From: Xanthobacteraceae bacterium
GTDB taxonomy: Bacteria > Pseudomonadota > Alphaproteobacteria > Rhizobiales > Xanthobacteraceae
Reading direction: 5' to 3'
NCBI GenBank assembly: GCA_025929595.1
Contig: JAICQA010000086.1
Location: forward strand, 1 to 9,183
DNA: 9,183 bases
Shown here in pieces: positions 1 to 7,556 of this stretch. The notes beneath the pieces are model-generated. The model had not been told where the DNA came from. It saw only the letters and a list, made by a program, of their open reading frames with translations, and did no database searches. The stretch's first letter is position 1, and every line of letters begins with the position of its first letter. The position numbers and the translations under genes are program-made.

Positions 1-1
1 C

Positions 2-1110
<1,109 letters not shown>

Positions 1111-1114
<4 letters not shown>

Positions 1115-2766
1115 CCGCGCGCGCCTTCCTTCCGGCCGCGCGCGGGCGCACGCGCCGGAATCTCGCCCGGAATGTAATCGGGCAGGCGGCCGGCGGGGAT
1201 GATCGCGGTCATCGCAAGTCCCGCGAGGATCAGGAGCCCGATCTTCAGCGCCCTGAGGCGCGACTCCGTGTTGACCCTGACTGCCTCTTCAACCTGTGCG
1301 GGGTTGGCGCTCGTTTGCTCGAGTGCTGTCCGCAGTTGGTCGTTGCTGACGAAATTGATGCTGTCGAGATCGACATACGCCTGAAGCTCGGGCGTCAGCT
1401 TCGGTGACGCCGCGATATTGCCGAGCACGATCGTGGACAGCAGCCCGACCAGGAGCGCTCCGGCAACCGCCGTGCCGACGGCTGCCGCGAGATTCTGCGT
1501 CGTGCCGCGCAGCGAGCCGACATCGCCGGCAAGCTCCTTGGGCGATGCCGTGACGAGCACATTGAAGAGAAGCGTGACGAGCGCGCCCTGTCCGATGCCG
1601 AAGGTAATGAGCCCAAACAGCACCGGCACGGCGCTCCAGTCGTTACGCACGACAAAGGCGAGCCACAGGAGTCCGGCCGTGCAGAGGATGAAGCCGTAGC
1701 GGCCGATCTGACGCGGCGTCAGCCGCGTGTAGAAGCGCACGACCAGCATGGCCGTGAAGAACACTGTGAGATTGAACGGCATCATTGCGACGGCCGTTGC
1801 GAGTGGCGACTGTCCCTGCACGATCTGGATATAGAGCGGCACGGAGAAGTTCAGCGCCGCTTCGAGCGCCACGACGGCAAAGAGCGCGTAGACCGCCGCG
1901 CGCTCCTGCGGCGAGTCGATGACGTCGAGCGCGAGCAACGGCGTGCCGCCGGCCGCCTGCCGCCGGTGCGTCCACATCAGGAACGCCTGTCCGAGCACGA
2001 TGCCGAGCACGATGAAAATGGGCGCGGGTGAAAGGCCGAGCAGATTGAAGGGCGCATTTGCGGTCGCCACGCCCAGTCCCCAGTTGTTCAGGTTATTGAA
2101 GCCGAAGCTGATGAGGAGGATGGCGGCAGCCGCCAGCACCACGCCGACCATGTCGATCTTCACGTCCGCACGTCCCGGGACGTTCTTGAGGCGGAAGCTC
2201 AGGAGGAAGACGATCGCCGAGACCGCGATCAAGATGCCGAAGGCCGGCCGCCAGCCGATGAAGGTGCCGAGCACGCCGCCGATCACGAAAGCGAGCACGC
2301 CGGCTGCGGCGCGCGCGGAGCCGAGCGCACCCACGGCCGTTGCCTGCTGACGGCCGCTGTAATTTTCCGCAATCAGGGCGACGAGCGCCGGTACGATCAC
2401 GGCCGCGGCTGCGCCGCTCAGCGACTGTGCGAGGATCATGACGGTCGCGGTCGGACTGAAGGTCATCAGCGTTTGCGCAACGCCGAACACCACAACGGCC
2501 ATTCGAAACACGTTCGCCGCGCCGAGGCGCTGCACGAGCTTAGCGCCCAGCATCACAAAGCCGGCGACCAGCATGGAGTACGCGACGATGCCCGTGGCTA
2601 TCGTCGTCGGCGGAACGCCGAAGCTGTTCACCATGCCGCTGAGGGCGACCGGCAGTGATGCGACGTTGAAGGACATGATCATTTGGCCGAGGGCAATCGC
2701 CATCATCGGCACCCAGGATGCGTGTTCCTCGGCGCGAAGCCGTGTCGTTGCTGAGGCCGTACTCAT
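1111..2766 (-). CDS. MFS transporter, DHA2 (EmrB/QacA-like, 14-TM) family
   Basis: This is a predicted inner-membrane proton-coupled exporter of 551 residues, a normal length for the 14-helix DHA2 drug-efflux branch. Hydrophobic helices run through most of the protein. A motif-A-like loop GAKLVQRLGAANVFR lies near residues 74-88. A motif-C-like stretch (Gly/Ala-rich, with VIGGVLGT then GWRPAFGI) lies near 146-178. A long hydrophilic loop at about 450-505 precedes the last helix, as is usual in this family. The tail is basic (RGRKEGARG). Translation could begin at 2829, but the ATG at 2766 is preceded by a strong AGGAG five bases away, and the extra 21 residues look non-native. The first helix reads MSFNVASLPVAL where most DHA2 proteins have an Asp-containing D-x-T-I-V-N-V-A-L-P motif, so proton coupling or substrate may differ. 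The gene lies 55 bp downstream of glsA on the same strand, probably in the same transcript. The substrate cannot be told from sequence. Confidence 0.88.
1115..1145. terminator. GC-only hairpin just after the gyrB stop, possible terminator
   Basis: A perfect 9-bp inverted repeat (CCGCGCGCG at 1115-1123 and CGCGCGCGG at 1137-1145, 13-nt loop) begins one base after the gyrB stop. It lies inside the last codons of the convergent MFS gene. No T-tract follows on the plus strand, so it is not a classical intrinsic terminator. It could still slow or stop gyrB transcription or protect its 3' end. The arms also encode the Arg/Gly/Ala-rich tail of the MFS protein, so the pairing may be a by-product of GC-rich codons. 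Confidence 0.3.
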
Positions 2767-2771
2767 GTCCA

Positions 2772-2776
2772 CTCCT
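2772..2776 (-). promoter_or_regulatory. Shine-Dalgarno AGGAG deciding the MFS start
   Basis: Read on the minus strand, AGGAG sits five bases before the ATG at 2766. This is near-optimal spacing and favours this start over the one at 2829, which would overlap the end of glsA. Confidence 0.75.
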
Positions 2777-2821
2777 ATTTGCGAGGCCGGGTTGCAGCCG
2801 GCTGTCGGCGGAATCCTGCGT

Positions 2822-3814
2822 TCACTCACTCATCGGTTGCGAGACGAACAAATCCATTCCGAGCTGCTGTGACAGATACTTCGCCGCAAGCTGGCCCTTG
2901 ATGCTGTTCCCCGCGACGTCGAGCCGCGGCGCGAAAGTGCCGAGCCCGCCCTTACCCGGCGACACCGTCACGATGCCGCCGCCGATGCCGCTCTTGCCGG
3001 GCAGGCCGATGTCGTAGAGCCAGTCTCCCGACGTCTCGTAGAGGCCGGCGGTCGCCATCACCGCAAGGGCGTAATGGCAGACCGAGGGCTCGACGACACG
3101 CTGCCTGGTCAGAGGATTGACGCCGCCATCGGCAAGCGTTGCGCCCATGACCGCGAGCTCCTTCGCGCTGACATTGAGTGCGCATTGCCGCGTGTAGAGA
3201 TCGACCGCCTCCATCGGGTCGCAATAGATGCGGTTCACGCTGAGCAGGAATTGCGCGATGCTGCGGTTGCGGAAATTGGTTTCGAGCGCGGACTGAAGAA
3301 CTTCCTCGTTCATCGGCAAAGTGCGGCCCGCGAATTCCGACAGCCCGTCGTGGATGAATTTCCATTTGGCCGCATGGGTTGCGCCCGGCACGAGGCTCGT
3401 GGTGGCGATCGCACCCGCGTTGACCATCGGATTGGTGCGGCCGTCGACCGTGCGCTCGATCCCGGCGATCGAATTGAAGGCGAAGCCCGTCGCGTTCGCA
3501 CCGAGTTTCTCGCGCGCCTTCTCGGCGCCGATCTGTTCGCAGATGAGTGCGAACAGGAACGGTTTTGATACGCTCATGATCGAGAATTCATGGCCCGTGT
3601 CGCCGGCCGCATAGACCGTGCCGGTTGTGCCCACGATGCAGACGCCGAACAGATCGCTCGGCACCTGCGCGAGCGCGGGATAGACCTGCGAATTCTGCCC
3701 GTCCTCGTTGGATTTGAAACGGTCGTGCGCGTCCTGCACGAGCCGCTGCACGTCGGCGGCGGGCGGCAGGCGTCCGGTTGAGACAAAGGGGTGTTCGGCA
3801 GCCCGCGCGTCCAT
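2822..3814 (-). CDS. glsA: Glutaminase A (serine-dependent glutaminase family)
   Basis: The enzyme hydrolyses L-glutamine to L-glutamate and ammonia in the cytoplasm. The beta-lactamase-like glutaminase fold is recognisable from its active-site motifs. In numbering from the chosen start these are the S-x-x-K pair in EFSIMSVSKPF (Ser81, Lys84), VNAGAI (Asn132), the Glu in ALETNFRN (Glu179), Tyr207 in VDLYTRQCAL, and GKSGIGGGIVTV with Ser275 and Val282. All expected catalytic and binding residues are present, so it should be active. From the inner ATG the product is 330 residues, slightly longer than the roughly 310 usual for bacterial members, with extra residues at the N terminus. A GTG at 3853 would add 13 residues but has no well-placed ribosome-binding site. 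The ATG at 3814 has GGAG six bases upstream. A good promoter candidate lies at 3904-3932. The MFS gene follows 55 bp downstream, suggesting an operon. E. coli glutaminases are linked to acid resistance and sit near amino-acid transporters; whether that role applies here is unknown. Confidence 0.94.
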   Translation of the reverse strand: MDARAAEHPFVSTGRLPPAADVQRLVQDAHDRFKSNEDGQNSQVYPALAQVPSDLFGVCIVGTTGTVYAAGDTGHEFSIMSVSKPFLFALICEQIGAEKAREKLGANATGFAFNSIAGIERTVDGRTNPMVNAGAIATTSLVPGATHAAKWKFIHDGLSEFAGRTLPMNEEVLQSALETNFRNRSIAQFLLSVNRIYCDPMEAVDLYTRQCALNVSAKELAVMGATLADGGVNPLTRQRVVEPSVCHYALAVMATAGLYETSGDWLYDIGLPGKSGIGGGIVTVSPGKGGLGTFAPRLDVAGNSIKGQLAAKYLSQQLGMDLFVSQPMSE

Positions 3815-3820
3815 GAACAA

Positions 3821-3824
3821 CTCC
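3821..3824 (-). promoter_or_regulatory. Shine-Dalgarno GGAG deciding the glsA start
   Basis: On the minus strand GGAG lies six bases before the ATG at 3814. The upstream GTG at 3853 has its nearest purine-rich GGAGG about 20 bases away, which is too far. This favours the shorter protein. Confidence 0.6.
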
Positions 3825-3903
3825 GAAGCTGGTTCGAGTGTTGCGTCAGCCACTTAACAGACCGACGAGACGCGCCTCCAATTTCTTTTTGAATTTGATG
3901 CTG

Positions 3904-3932
3904 ATTGTCCGCGTGAGGATGCGTTCCGTCAA
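3904..3932 (-). promoter_or_regulatory. Candidate sigma-70-type promoter for glsA-MFS
   Basis: On the minus strand TTGACG (bases 3927-3932) is followed after exactly 17 bases by GACAAT (3904-3909). These match the -35 and -10 consensus at five and four of six positions. Transcription would start near 3897, giving a leader of about 80 bases to the ATG at 3814. A second TTGACG lies at 3949-3954, 22 bp upstream, without a good -10 of its own. The rest of the 3854-3966 gap is comparatively AT-rich and holds nothing else recognisable. Confidence 0.55.
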
Positions 3933-3966
3933 GCACGTGCAAACACTTCGTCAAAATTTAAGAAGC

Positions 3967-4791
3967 TCAGCGGCCGGGCAGGACGAGCATCTTTGGTTTC
4001 ACGGGCAGCGTCGCACGCGAGACGACGATCGTCGGAACGTTCGAGCGCTCGGCATCGTAGATTTCGCCCATCGCGTCGAGAAAGCGCTGCAGCGTGTCCT
4101 CGCTGAACACGTGCATGGGAATCGCGAGCGGCGCATTGATCTGGCGCAACACCTCGGTCATCCCCTCGACATTGAGCGTGAAGGAGCCGTCGACCGGCAC
4201 GAGCACCACGTCGATGCGTCCCATCTCCTGCAAATGCGCGGGCGTCAGCGTGTGATGCAGATGTCCGAGATGCGCGATGCATACGCCGCCGATCTCGAAC
4301 ACAAAGATCGAATTGCCGTGAAGCATCGTGCCGCCGCCCCAGTCGCGGATATTGGTCGGCACATTGCGCACCCAGACGTCCTCATAGGCGAGATCGATGC
4401 TCGCAGGCTCGCCGTCGCGGCCCCAGCCGCGCAGCACATGTGCGATGCCGGGATCGGGGTTATTGGTGTAATGCGTGGAGTGCGCGCGGTTCATGGTGGC
4501 GATATGCGGCACCGCGCGCGGCCGCACATAGTCGTTGTAGTCGGTGGCGATCCGCACGCCCGCGGCGCTTTCGATCTCGAAGGTCGAATGGCCGATATAG
4601 GTGAGCCGCACTTCGCCCTGGTTGACGGCTGCAAGCCGCAAACCGGCGGGCCAAATGCGCGGCGTTTCCTGGGCCACCATGCGCGGGCAGCGCTCTTCGG
4701 TCGGCGGCTGCTGTGGATATGCGGGCCCGGCCAGGGCGGCCCAGGCAACGATGGCCGCGCCGAACGGCTTGAGGCAGGCGGTGAGGCTCAT
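3967..4791 (-). CDS. Exported metallo-beta-lactamase-fold protein (UlaG/COG2220-like) with altered metal motif
   Basis: This is a 274-residue protein with an N-terminal signal peptide: a Lys at position 8, a hydrophobic run GAAIVAWAALAGPA, and likely cleavage near residue 24. It is therefore probably periplasmic. The body resembles the UlaG-like branch of the MBL fold: YIGHSTFEIES then IATDYN at about 65-86, AHLGHLHHTLTP at about 173-184, VDVVLVPVDG-like IDVVLVPVDG at 193-202, and IPMHV at 224-228. The usual H-x-H-x-D-H motif appears here as R102-A-H104-S-T-H107, and the usual Asp of the HLGD motif is His177. Remaining possible metal ligands are His104, His107, His174, His177 and His227. The protein may still hydrolyse something, but neither substrate nor activity can be inferred. 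The start at 4791 is preceded by GGAG five bases away and begins the signal peptide. An upstream ATG at 4896 would add 35 Arg-rich residues and bury the signal, so I reject it. Upstream on the other strand is the moeB-like gene. Confidence 0.82.
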   Translation of the reverse strand: MSLTACLKPFGAAIVAWAALAGPAYPQQPPTEERCPRMVAQETPRIWPAGLRLAAVNQGEVRLTYIGHSTFEIESAAGVRIATDYNDYVRPRAVPHIATMNRAHSTHYTNNPDPGIAHVLRGWGRDGEPASIDLAYEDVWVRNVPTNIRDWGGGTMLHGNSIFVFEIGGVCIAHLGHLHHTLTPAHLQEMGRIDVVLVPVDGSFTLNVEGMTEVLRQINAPLAIPMHVFSEDTLQRFLDAMGEIYDAERSNVPTIVVSRATLPVKPKMLVLPGR

Positions 4792-4894
4792 GGTGGCTCC
4801 CGGCCCGAGCTTCGTGCAAAATCTGGCACGGGCAGGGCGGCGGGCCAAACTCAACGATGCGTGACGCCGCCCGTTTCCCGCACTAAGAACAGGC
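4792..4894. promoter_or_regulatory. Divergent intergenic region with an 8-bp inverted repeat
   Basis: This gap separates the MBL gene (-) from the moeB-like gene (+) and must hold both of their start signals. The MBL ribosome-binding site GGAG is at 4797-4800 (minus strand). A perfect inverted repeat GGGCGGCG (4835-4842) / CGCCGCCC (4865-4872) with a 22-base spacer lies in the middle and could be an operator. I see no convincing -35/-10 pair on either strand. Confidence 0.35.
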
Positions 4895-5698
4895 ATGAGC
4901 CTTTCTTCCGAAGAGCTGGAGCGCTACGCCCGCCACATCGTCATGCGCGAAGTGGGCGGGCCGGGCCAGCAAAAGCTCAAGTCCGCGCGCGTGCTCGTCG
5001 TCGGCGCCGGCGGCATCGGCTCGCCCGCGTTGCTGTATCTCGCAGCCTGTGGCATCGGCACGCTTGGCGTCATCGACGACGACAGGGTCTCGCTTTCCAA
5101 CCTGCAGCGGCAAGTGCTGCATGATACGGCCGGGATCGGAACGCTGAAGACGGAGAGCGCGGCGTCGGCGATTGCGCGCCTGAATCCGCACGTGAAGATG
5201 GAGGCGCACGCCAGGCGCCTCGAAGCGTCGAACGCTCTCGATCTGATCGCCCGCTACGACGTCGTGCTCGACGGCTCCGATAATTTCGCGACACGCTATC
5301 TCGTGTCGGACGCCTGCTATCTGGCGAAGCGCCCGCTGATCATGGCCACCCTCGGCGTCTTCGACGCGACCCTGACCACTATTCGTGCGCATGAGAACGC
5401 AGCCGACGGCGCGCCCAACCCGACCTATCGCTGTCTTTTTCCCGAGCCGCCGCCCGCGGGCACCGTGCCGGCCTGCTCGGAAGCCGGAATCCTCGGCGCG
5501 CTGGCGGGCGTCGCCGGCAGTCTCGCGGCGCTTGAAGTCATTCGCGCCATCGTCGGTTTCGGGGAAGGGCTGGTGGGAAAGTATTTGATGATCGACGCCC
5601 GTTCGATGCGCTTCGAGACGCTCGGCTATGTCTGGGACCCGCACAATCCGCTCTCGGGCGAGAAGCCGACGATCCGGGATTTGTCGGGGCACGCCTAA
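4895..5698 (+). CDS. moeB: MoeB/ThiF/HesA-family sulfur-carrier adenylyltransferase
   Basis: This is an E1-like enzyme that adenylates the C-terminal Gly-Gly of a ubiquitin-like sulfur carrier (MoaD in molybdopterin synthesis, or ThiS in thiamine synthesis) in the cytoplasm. The 267-residue protein opens with the family signature LERYARHIVMREVGGPGQQKL. The nucleotide loop is GAGGIGS (37-43), with D61/D62 after it. The arginine finger lies in NLQRQVLH (Arg72), followed by Lys85 and the catalytic Asp129 in DGSDNFATRY. The conserved cysteine is in VPACSEAGILG (Cys194). E. coli MoeB binds structural zinc through two C-x-x-C pairs. Here the first pair is reduced to TYRC (Cys180 only), and the C-terminal pair is replaced by DPHNPLSG, so zinc is probably not bound. 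There is no C-terminal rhodanese domain, unlike the longer MoeZ/Uba4-type proteins. The partner cannot be settled, as no moaD or thiS lies nearby. The ribosome-binding site is weak (AGG very close to the ATG). The gene stands alone. Confidence 0.86.
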   Translation: MSLSSEELERYARHIVMREVGGPGQQKLKSARVLVVGAGGIGSPALLYLAACGIGTLGVIDDDRVSLSNLQRQVLHDTAGIGTLKTESAASAIARLNPHVKMEAHARRLEASNALDLIARYDVVLDGSDNFATRYLVSDACYLAKRPLIMATLGVFDATLTTIRAHENAADGAPNPTYRCLFPEPPPAGTVPACSEAGILGALAGVAGSLAALEVIRAIVGFGEGLVGKYLMIDARSMRFETLGYVWDPHNPLSGEKPTIRDLSGHA

Positions 5699-5705
5699 TA
5701 CTTTT

Positions 5706-5785
5706 CCTCATGGCCGGGCTTGACCCGGCCATCCAGAACAAGAGGCACTGCCGTCTGGATGCGCGGGTCAAGCCCGCGCATGAGG
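5706..5785. repeat. Nested REP-like palindromic element between convergent genes
   Basis: Two 31-base arms (5706-5736 and 5755-5785) are inverted copies matching at 27 of 31 positions, separated by an 18-base loop. Each arm is itself a perfect small hairpin: ATGGCCGGG-CTTGA-CCCGGCCAT at 5710-5732 and ATGCGCGGG-TCAAG-CCCGCGCAT at 5759-5781. The four differences between arms are two GC/CG swaps that keep pairing inside each small hairpin. Flanking CTTTTCC and GGAAAAA-type runs extend the symmetry with one extra base. The element fills the convergent gap between the moeB-like gene and the dehydrogenase. It looks like a REP/BIME-type repeat of the kind scattered through Bradyrhizobium-like genomes, and it may also end transcription from both sides. 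Confidence 0.8.
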
Positions 5786-5801
5786 GAAAAATTTAGTTGG
5801 A

Positions 5802-6800
5802 TCAGAGTTGTGCCGGCAGCACGCGATCCGGCGGCCGATGGCCGTCCATGAACACCTTGATGTTCACGATCACTTTTTCGCCCATCTCGACGCGGCCTTC
5901 GATCGTCGCCGAGCCCATATGCGGCAGCAGAACGACCTTGCCCGCGCGCGCGAGCTTCACGAGCCGCGGATTGACCGCGGGCTCGTGCTCGAACACGTCG
6001 AGCCCGGCGCCCGCGAGCTCGCCCGCTTCGATTTGCTTCGCGAGCGCGTTCTCGTCGATCACTTCGCCGCGCGCGATGTTCACGACATAGGCGTCATTCT
6101 TCAGGAGCTTCAGCCGCCGCGCCGAGAGAAGATGATAGGTCGCGGGCGTGTGCGGGCAGTTGACCGAAACGATGTCCATGCGCGCCAGCATCTGGTCGAG
6201 GCTCTCCCAATAGGTCGCCTCGAGCGCCTCTTCGAGATCCGGCGCGACCGGACGGCGGTTGTGATAATGCACCTGAAGCCCGAAGGCGCGTGCGCGTTTG
6301 GCGACCGCGCTGCCGATCCGTCCCATGCCGATGATGCCGAGGCGTTTGCCGGAAATGCGGTGGCCGAGCATCCAGGTCGGGGACCATCCGGACCAGTCCT
6401 TGGTTCCCGTGAGCACGGTGGCGCCTTCGGTAAGCCGGCGCGGCACGGCGAGGATCAGCGCCATCGTCATGTCGGCGCTGTCTTCCGTCAGCACGCCTGG
6501 CGTATTTGTGACCGTGATACCGCGCTTCGCCGCATAGGCGACGTCGATATTGTCCACACCATTGCCGAAATTGGCGATGAGCTTCATCCGCTCGCCGGCT
6601 TGCGAGATCACAGCTTCGTCAAGGCGATCGGTGACCGTGGGTACGATGACGTCGGCGGATTTCACGGCCTCGATAAGTTCCGCCTGGCTCATGGCGCGGT
6701 CTTCGTCGTTCAGACGCGCATCGAACAGTTCGCGCAGCCGCGTCTCGACGCTGTTCGGCAGCCGCCGCGTCACGACGACCAGCGGTTTTTTCTTCGGCAT
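5802..6800 (-). CDS. D-2-hydroxyacid dehydrogenase, glyoxylate/hydroxypyruvate reductase type
   Basis: This is a cytoplasmic oxidoreductase of 332 residues, the normal family length, that interconverts 2-oxoacids and D-2-hydroxyacids. Likely substrates are glyoxylate or hydroxypyruvate. The substrate-binding loop FGNGVDNIDV lies near 78-87. The Rossmann loop is GMGRIG (158-163). The catalytic triad is Arg244 in NIARGEVID, Glu273 in DVFEHEP, and His294 in LPHMGSAT, all at family spacing. After the second beta strand the sequence is HYHNRRP (178-184), with Arg instead of an acidic residue, which points to NADP(H) rather than NAD(H). The closest named groups are GyaR and GhrB; 3-phosphoglycerate dehydrogenase is unlikely because there is no C-terminal ACT domain. 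The start has only a weakly placed ribosome-binding site (GGAG two bases before the ATG). The gene is divergent from the SH3-domain gene and convergent with the moeB-like gene, so it is probably transcribed alone. Confidence 0.9.
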   Translation of the reverse strand: MPKKKPLVVVTRRLPNSVETRLRELFDARLNDEDRAMSQAELIEAVKSADVIVPTVTDRLDEAVISQAGERMKLIANFGNGVDNIDVAYAAKRGITVTNTPGVLTEDSADMTMALILAVPRRLTEGATVLTGTKDWSGWSPTWMLGHRISGKRLGIIGMGRIGSAVAKRARAFGLQVHYHNRRPVAPDLEEALEATYWESLDQMLARMDIVSVNCPHTPATYHLLSARRLKLLKNDAYVVNIARGEVIDENALAKQIEAGELAGAGLDVFEHEPAVNPRLVKLARAGKVVLLPHMGSATIEGRVEMGEKVIVNIKVFMDGHRPPDRVLPAQL

Positions 6801-6912
6801 CGCTCCGCTGCGCCCTCTGGTGACAGAAGTTTAACCGGCGATGGCCAAGGATTGCGCCGGCCCGCGGCGCTGTCTAGCAGACGGGGGTTCGATCACAAAG
6901 CCGGATGCGATC

Positions 6913-6942
6913 TTGACAGGGGAAGGCGCGGACGGCCTGTTT
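6913..6942 (+). promoter_or_regulatory. Candidate promoter for the SH3-domain gene
   Basis: A perfect TTGACA (-35) lies at 6913-6918. The expected -10 zone, 17-18 bases on, reads CCTGTTT, which is a poor match, so only half of the promoter is convincing. It lies in the divergent 6801-6966 gap, which must also contain the start signals of the dehydrogenase on the other strand; I could not pick those out. Confidence 0.33.
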
Positions 6943-6966
6943 CGCACGAGGATTCGCAGGGTGAAA

Positions 6967-7494
6967 ATGGGGCTGGGATCGGGGCGGCTTTACCGCGCAT
7001 TGCTCCTGCTGCTGGCGGTCTGTGTCGCGGCGCCGGCCGCTGCGCAGGCGGTGATCGACGGGCGCTCGAGCGGCCTGCCGGTGCCGCGCTATGTCAGCCT
7101 CAAAGCCGACAAGGTGAATGTGCGCGGCGGTCCCTCGCGCGACCACGATGTGGCTTGGGTTTTCACGCGCGCCGGCATCCCGGTTGAGATCACGGCCGAG
7201 TCCGACAACTGGCGACGCATCCGCGACGCGGAAGGCGCCGAGGGCTGGGTGTTCCACTCGCTGCTTTCGGGGCGTCGCACCGTGCTCGTCGCACCCTCGT
7301 CCAAGATGACGGCGTTCCCGCTCTATGAGCGCCCCGACTCGGGCACGCGCGTCGTCGCGAAGCTCGAGCCACGCGTGCTCGGCACGGTGCGTTTTTGCGA
7401 CAGGAAGTGGTGCCGTATTTTCGGCGAGGGCTTCGACGGTTTCATTGAGCAGCATCTGCTCTGGGGCGTCTATCCCAACGAAGTCGTCGAGTAG
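6967..7494 (+). CDS. Exported protein with two bacterial SH3-like domains
   Basis: This is a 175-residue secreted or periplasmic protein. It begins with a clear signal peptide: RLYR, then a hydrophobic run ALLLLLAVCVAAPAAA, with a likely AQA cleavage site near residue 28. The first SH3-like domain (about 41-105) has the typical start VNVRGGPSRDHDVAWVF and ends in EGWVFHSLLSG. A second, more divergent copy (about 115-172) contains FCDRKWCRIFGEGFDGFIEQ, where Cys144 and Cys149 could form a disulfide in the periplasm. The family (SH3_4/DUF1058-like) is common in Rhizobiales and is thought to bind cell-wall or peptide ligands, but no enzyme activity is known to me. The frame is open back to 6841, but those extra 42 residues would bury the signal peptide. 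AGG lies six bases before the ATG at 6967; a GTG at 6961 is an equally possible start adding two residues. The gene converges on irr. Confidence 0.85.
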   Translation: MGLGSGRLYRALLLLLAVCVAAPAAAQAVIDGRSSGLPVPRYVSLKADKVNVRGGPSRDHDVAWVFTRAGIPVEITAESDNWRRIRDAEGAEGWVFHSLLSGRRTVLVAPSSKMTAFPLYERPDSGTRVVAKLEPRVLGTVRFCDRKWCRIFGEGFDGFIEQHLLWGVYPNEVVE

Positions 7495-7511
7495 CGGTCT
7501 CCAAAAGCGAA

Positions 7512-7532
7512 TGGCCGGGACGAACCCGGCCA
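7512..7532. repeat. Single REP-like hairpin between convergent genes
   Basis: A perfect 8-bp inverted repeat, TGGCCGGG (7512-7519) / CCCGGCCA (7525-7532) with the loop ACGAA, lies between the stops of the SH3-domain gene and irr. With the base before it, it shares the ATGGCCGGG...CCCGGCCA core of the left arm of the element at 5706-5785, with a different loop. It looks like a solitary half of the same repeat family. No T-run follows it, but it may act as a bidirectional terminator. Confidence 0.6.
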
Positions 7533-7556
7533 CAGCCAATTCAGTTCTGACGTTGC

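Noticed and set aside
4894..4897. CATG giving overlapping start codons for the MBL and moeB-like genes on opposite strands
   Set aside because: The minus-strand ATG at 4896 would place 35 Arg-rich residues before the signal peptide. The ATG at 4791 with GGAG upstream is far better, so the genes do not overlap.
3838..5124. Long open frame of 428 codons on the plus strand, antisense to the MBL gene
   Set aside because: It runs antisense to a gene with clear signal peptide and fold motifs, overlaps the start of the moeB-like gene, and encodes a His/Arg/Asp-rich sequence without recognisable domains. Such frames are common opposite GC-rich genes.
4883..5692. Open frame of 269 codons antisense to the moeB-like gene
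   Set aside because: The plus-strand frame has full family motifs; the antisense product is Arg/His-rich with no domain.
7015..7026. Possible lipobox (LAVC) in the signal peptide of the SH3-domain protein
   Set aside because: The residue before Cys is Val, not Gly, Ala or Ser, and an AQA cleavage site follows, so a lipoprotein is unlikely.
5808..7187. Long open frame of 459 codons on the plus strand, antisense to the dehydrogenase
   Set aside because: It lies opposite an intact dehydrogenase with all catalytic residues and then runs out of frame into the SH3-domain gene. Composition is typical of a GC-rich antisense shadow.
6874..7539. Open frame of 221 codons antisense to the SH3-domain gene
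   Set aside because: The plus strand encodes a signal peptide and two SH3-like domains; the antisense product has no recognisable feature.
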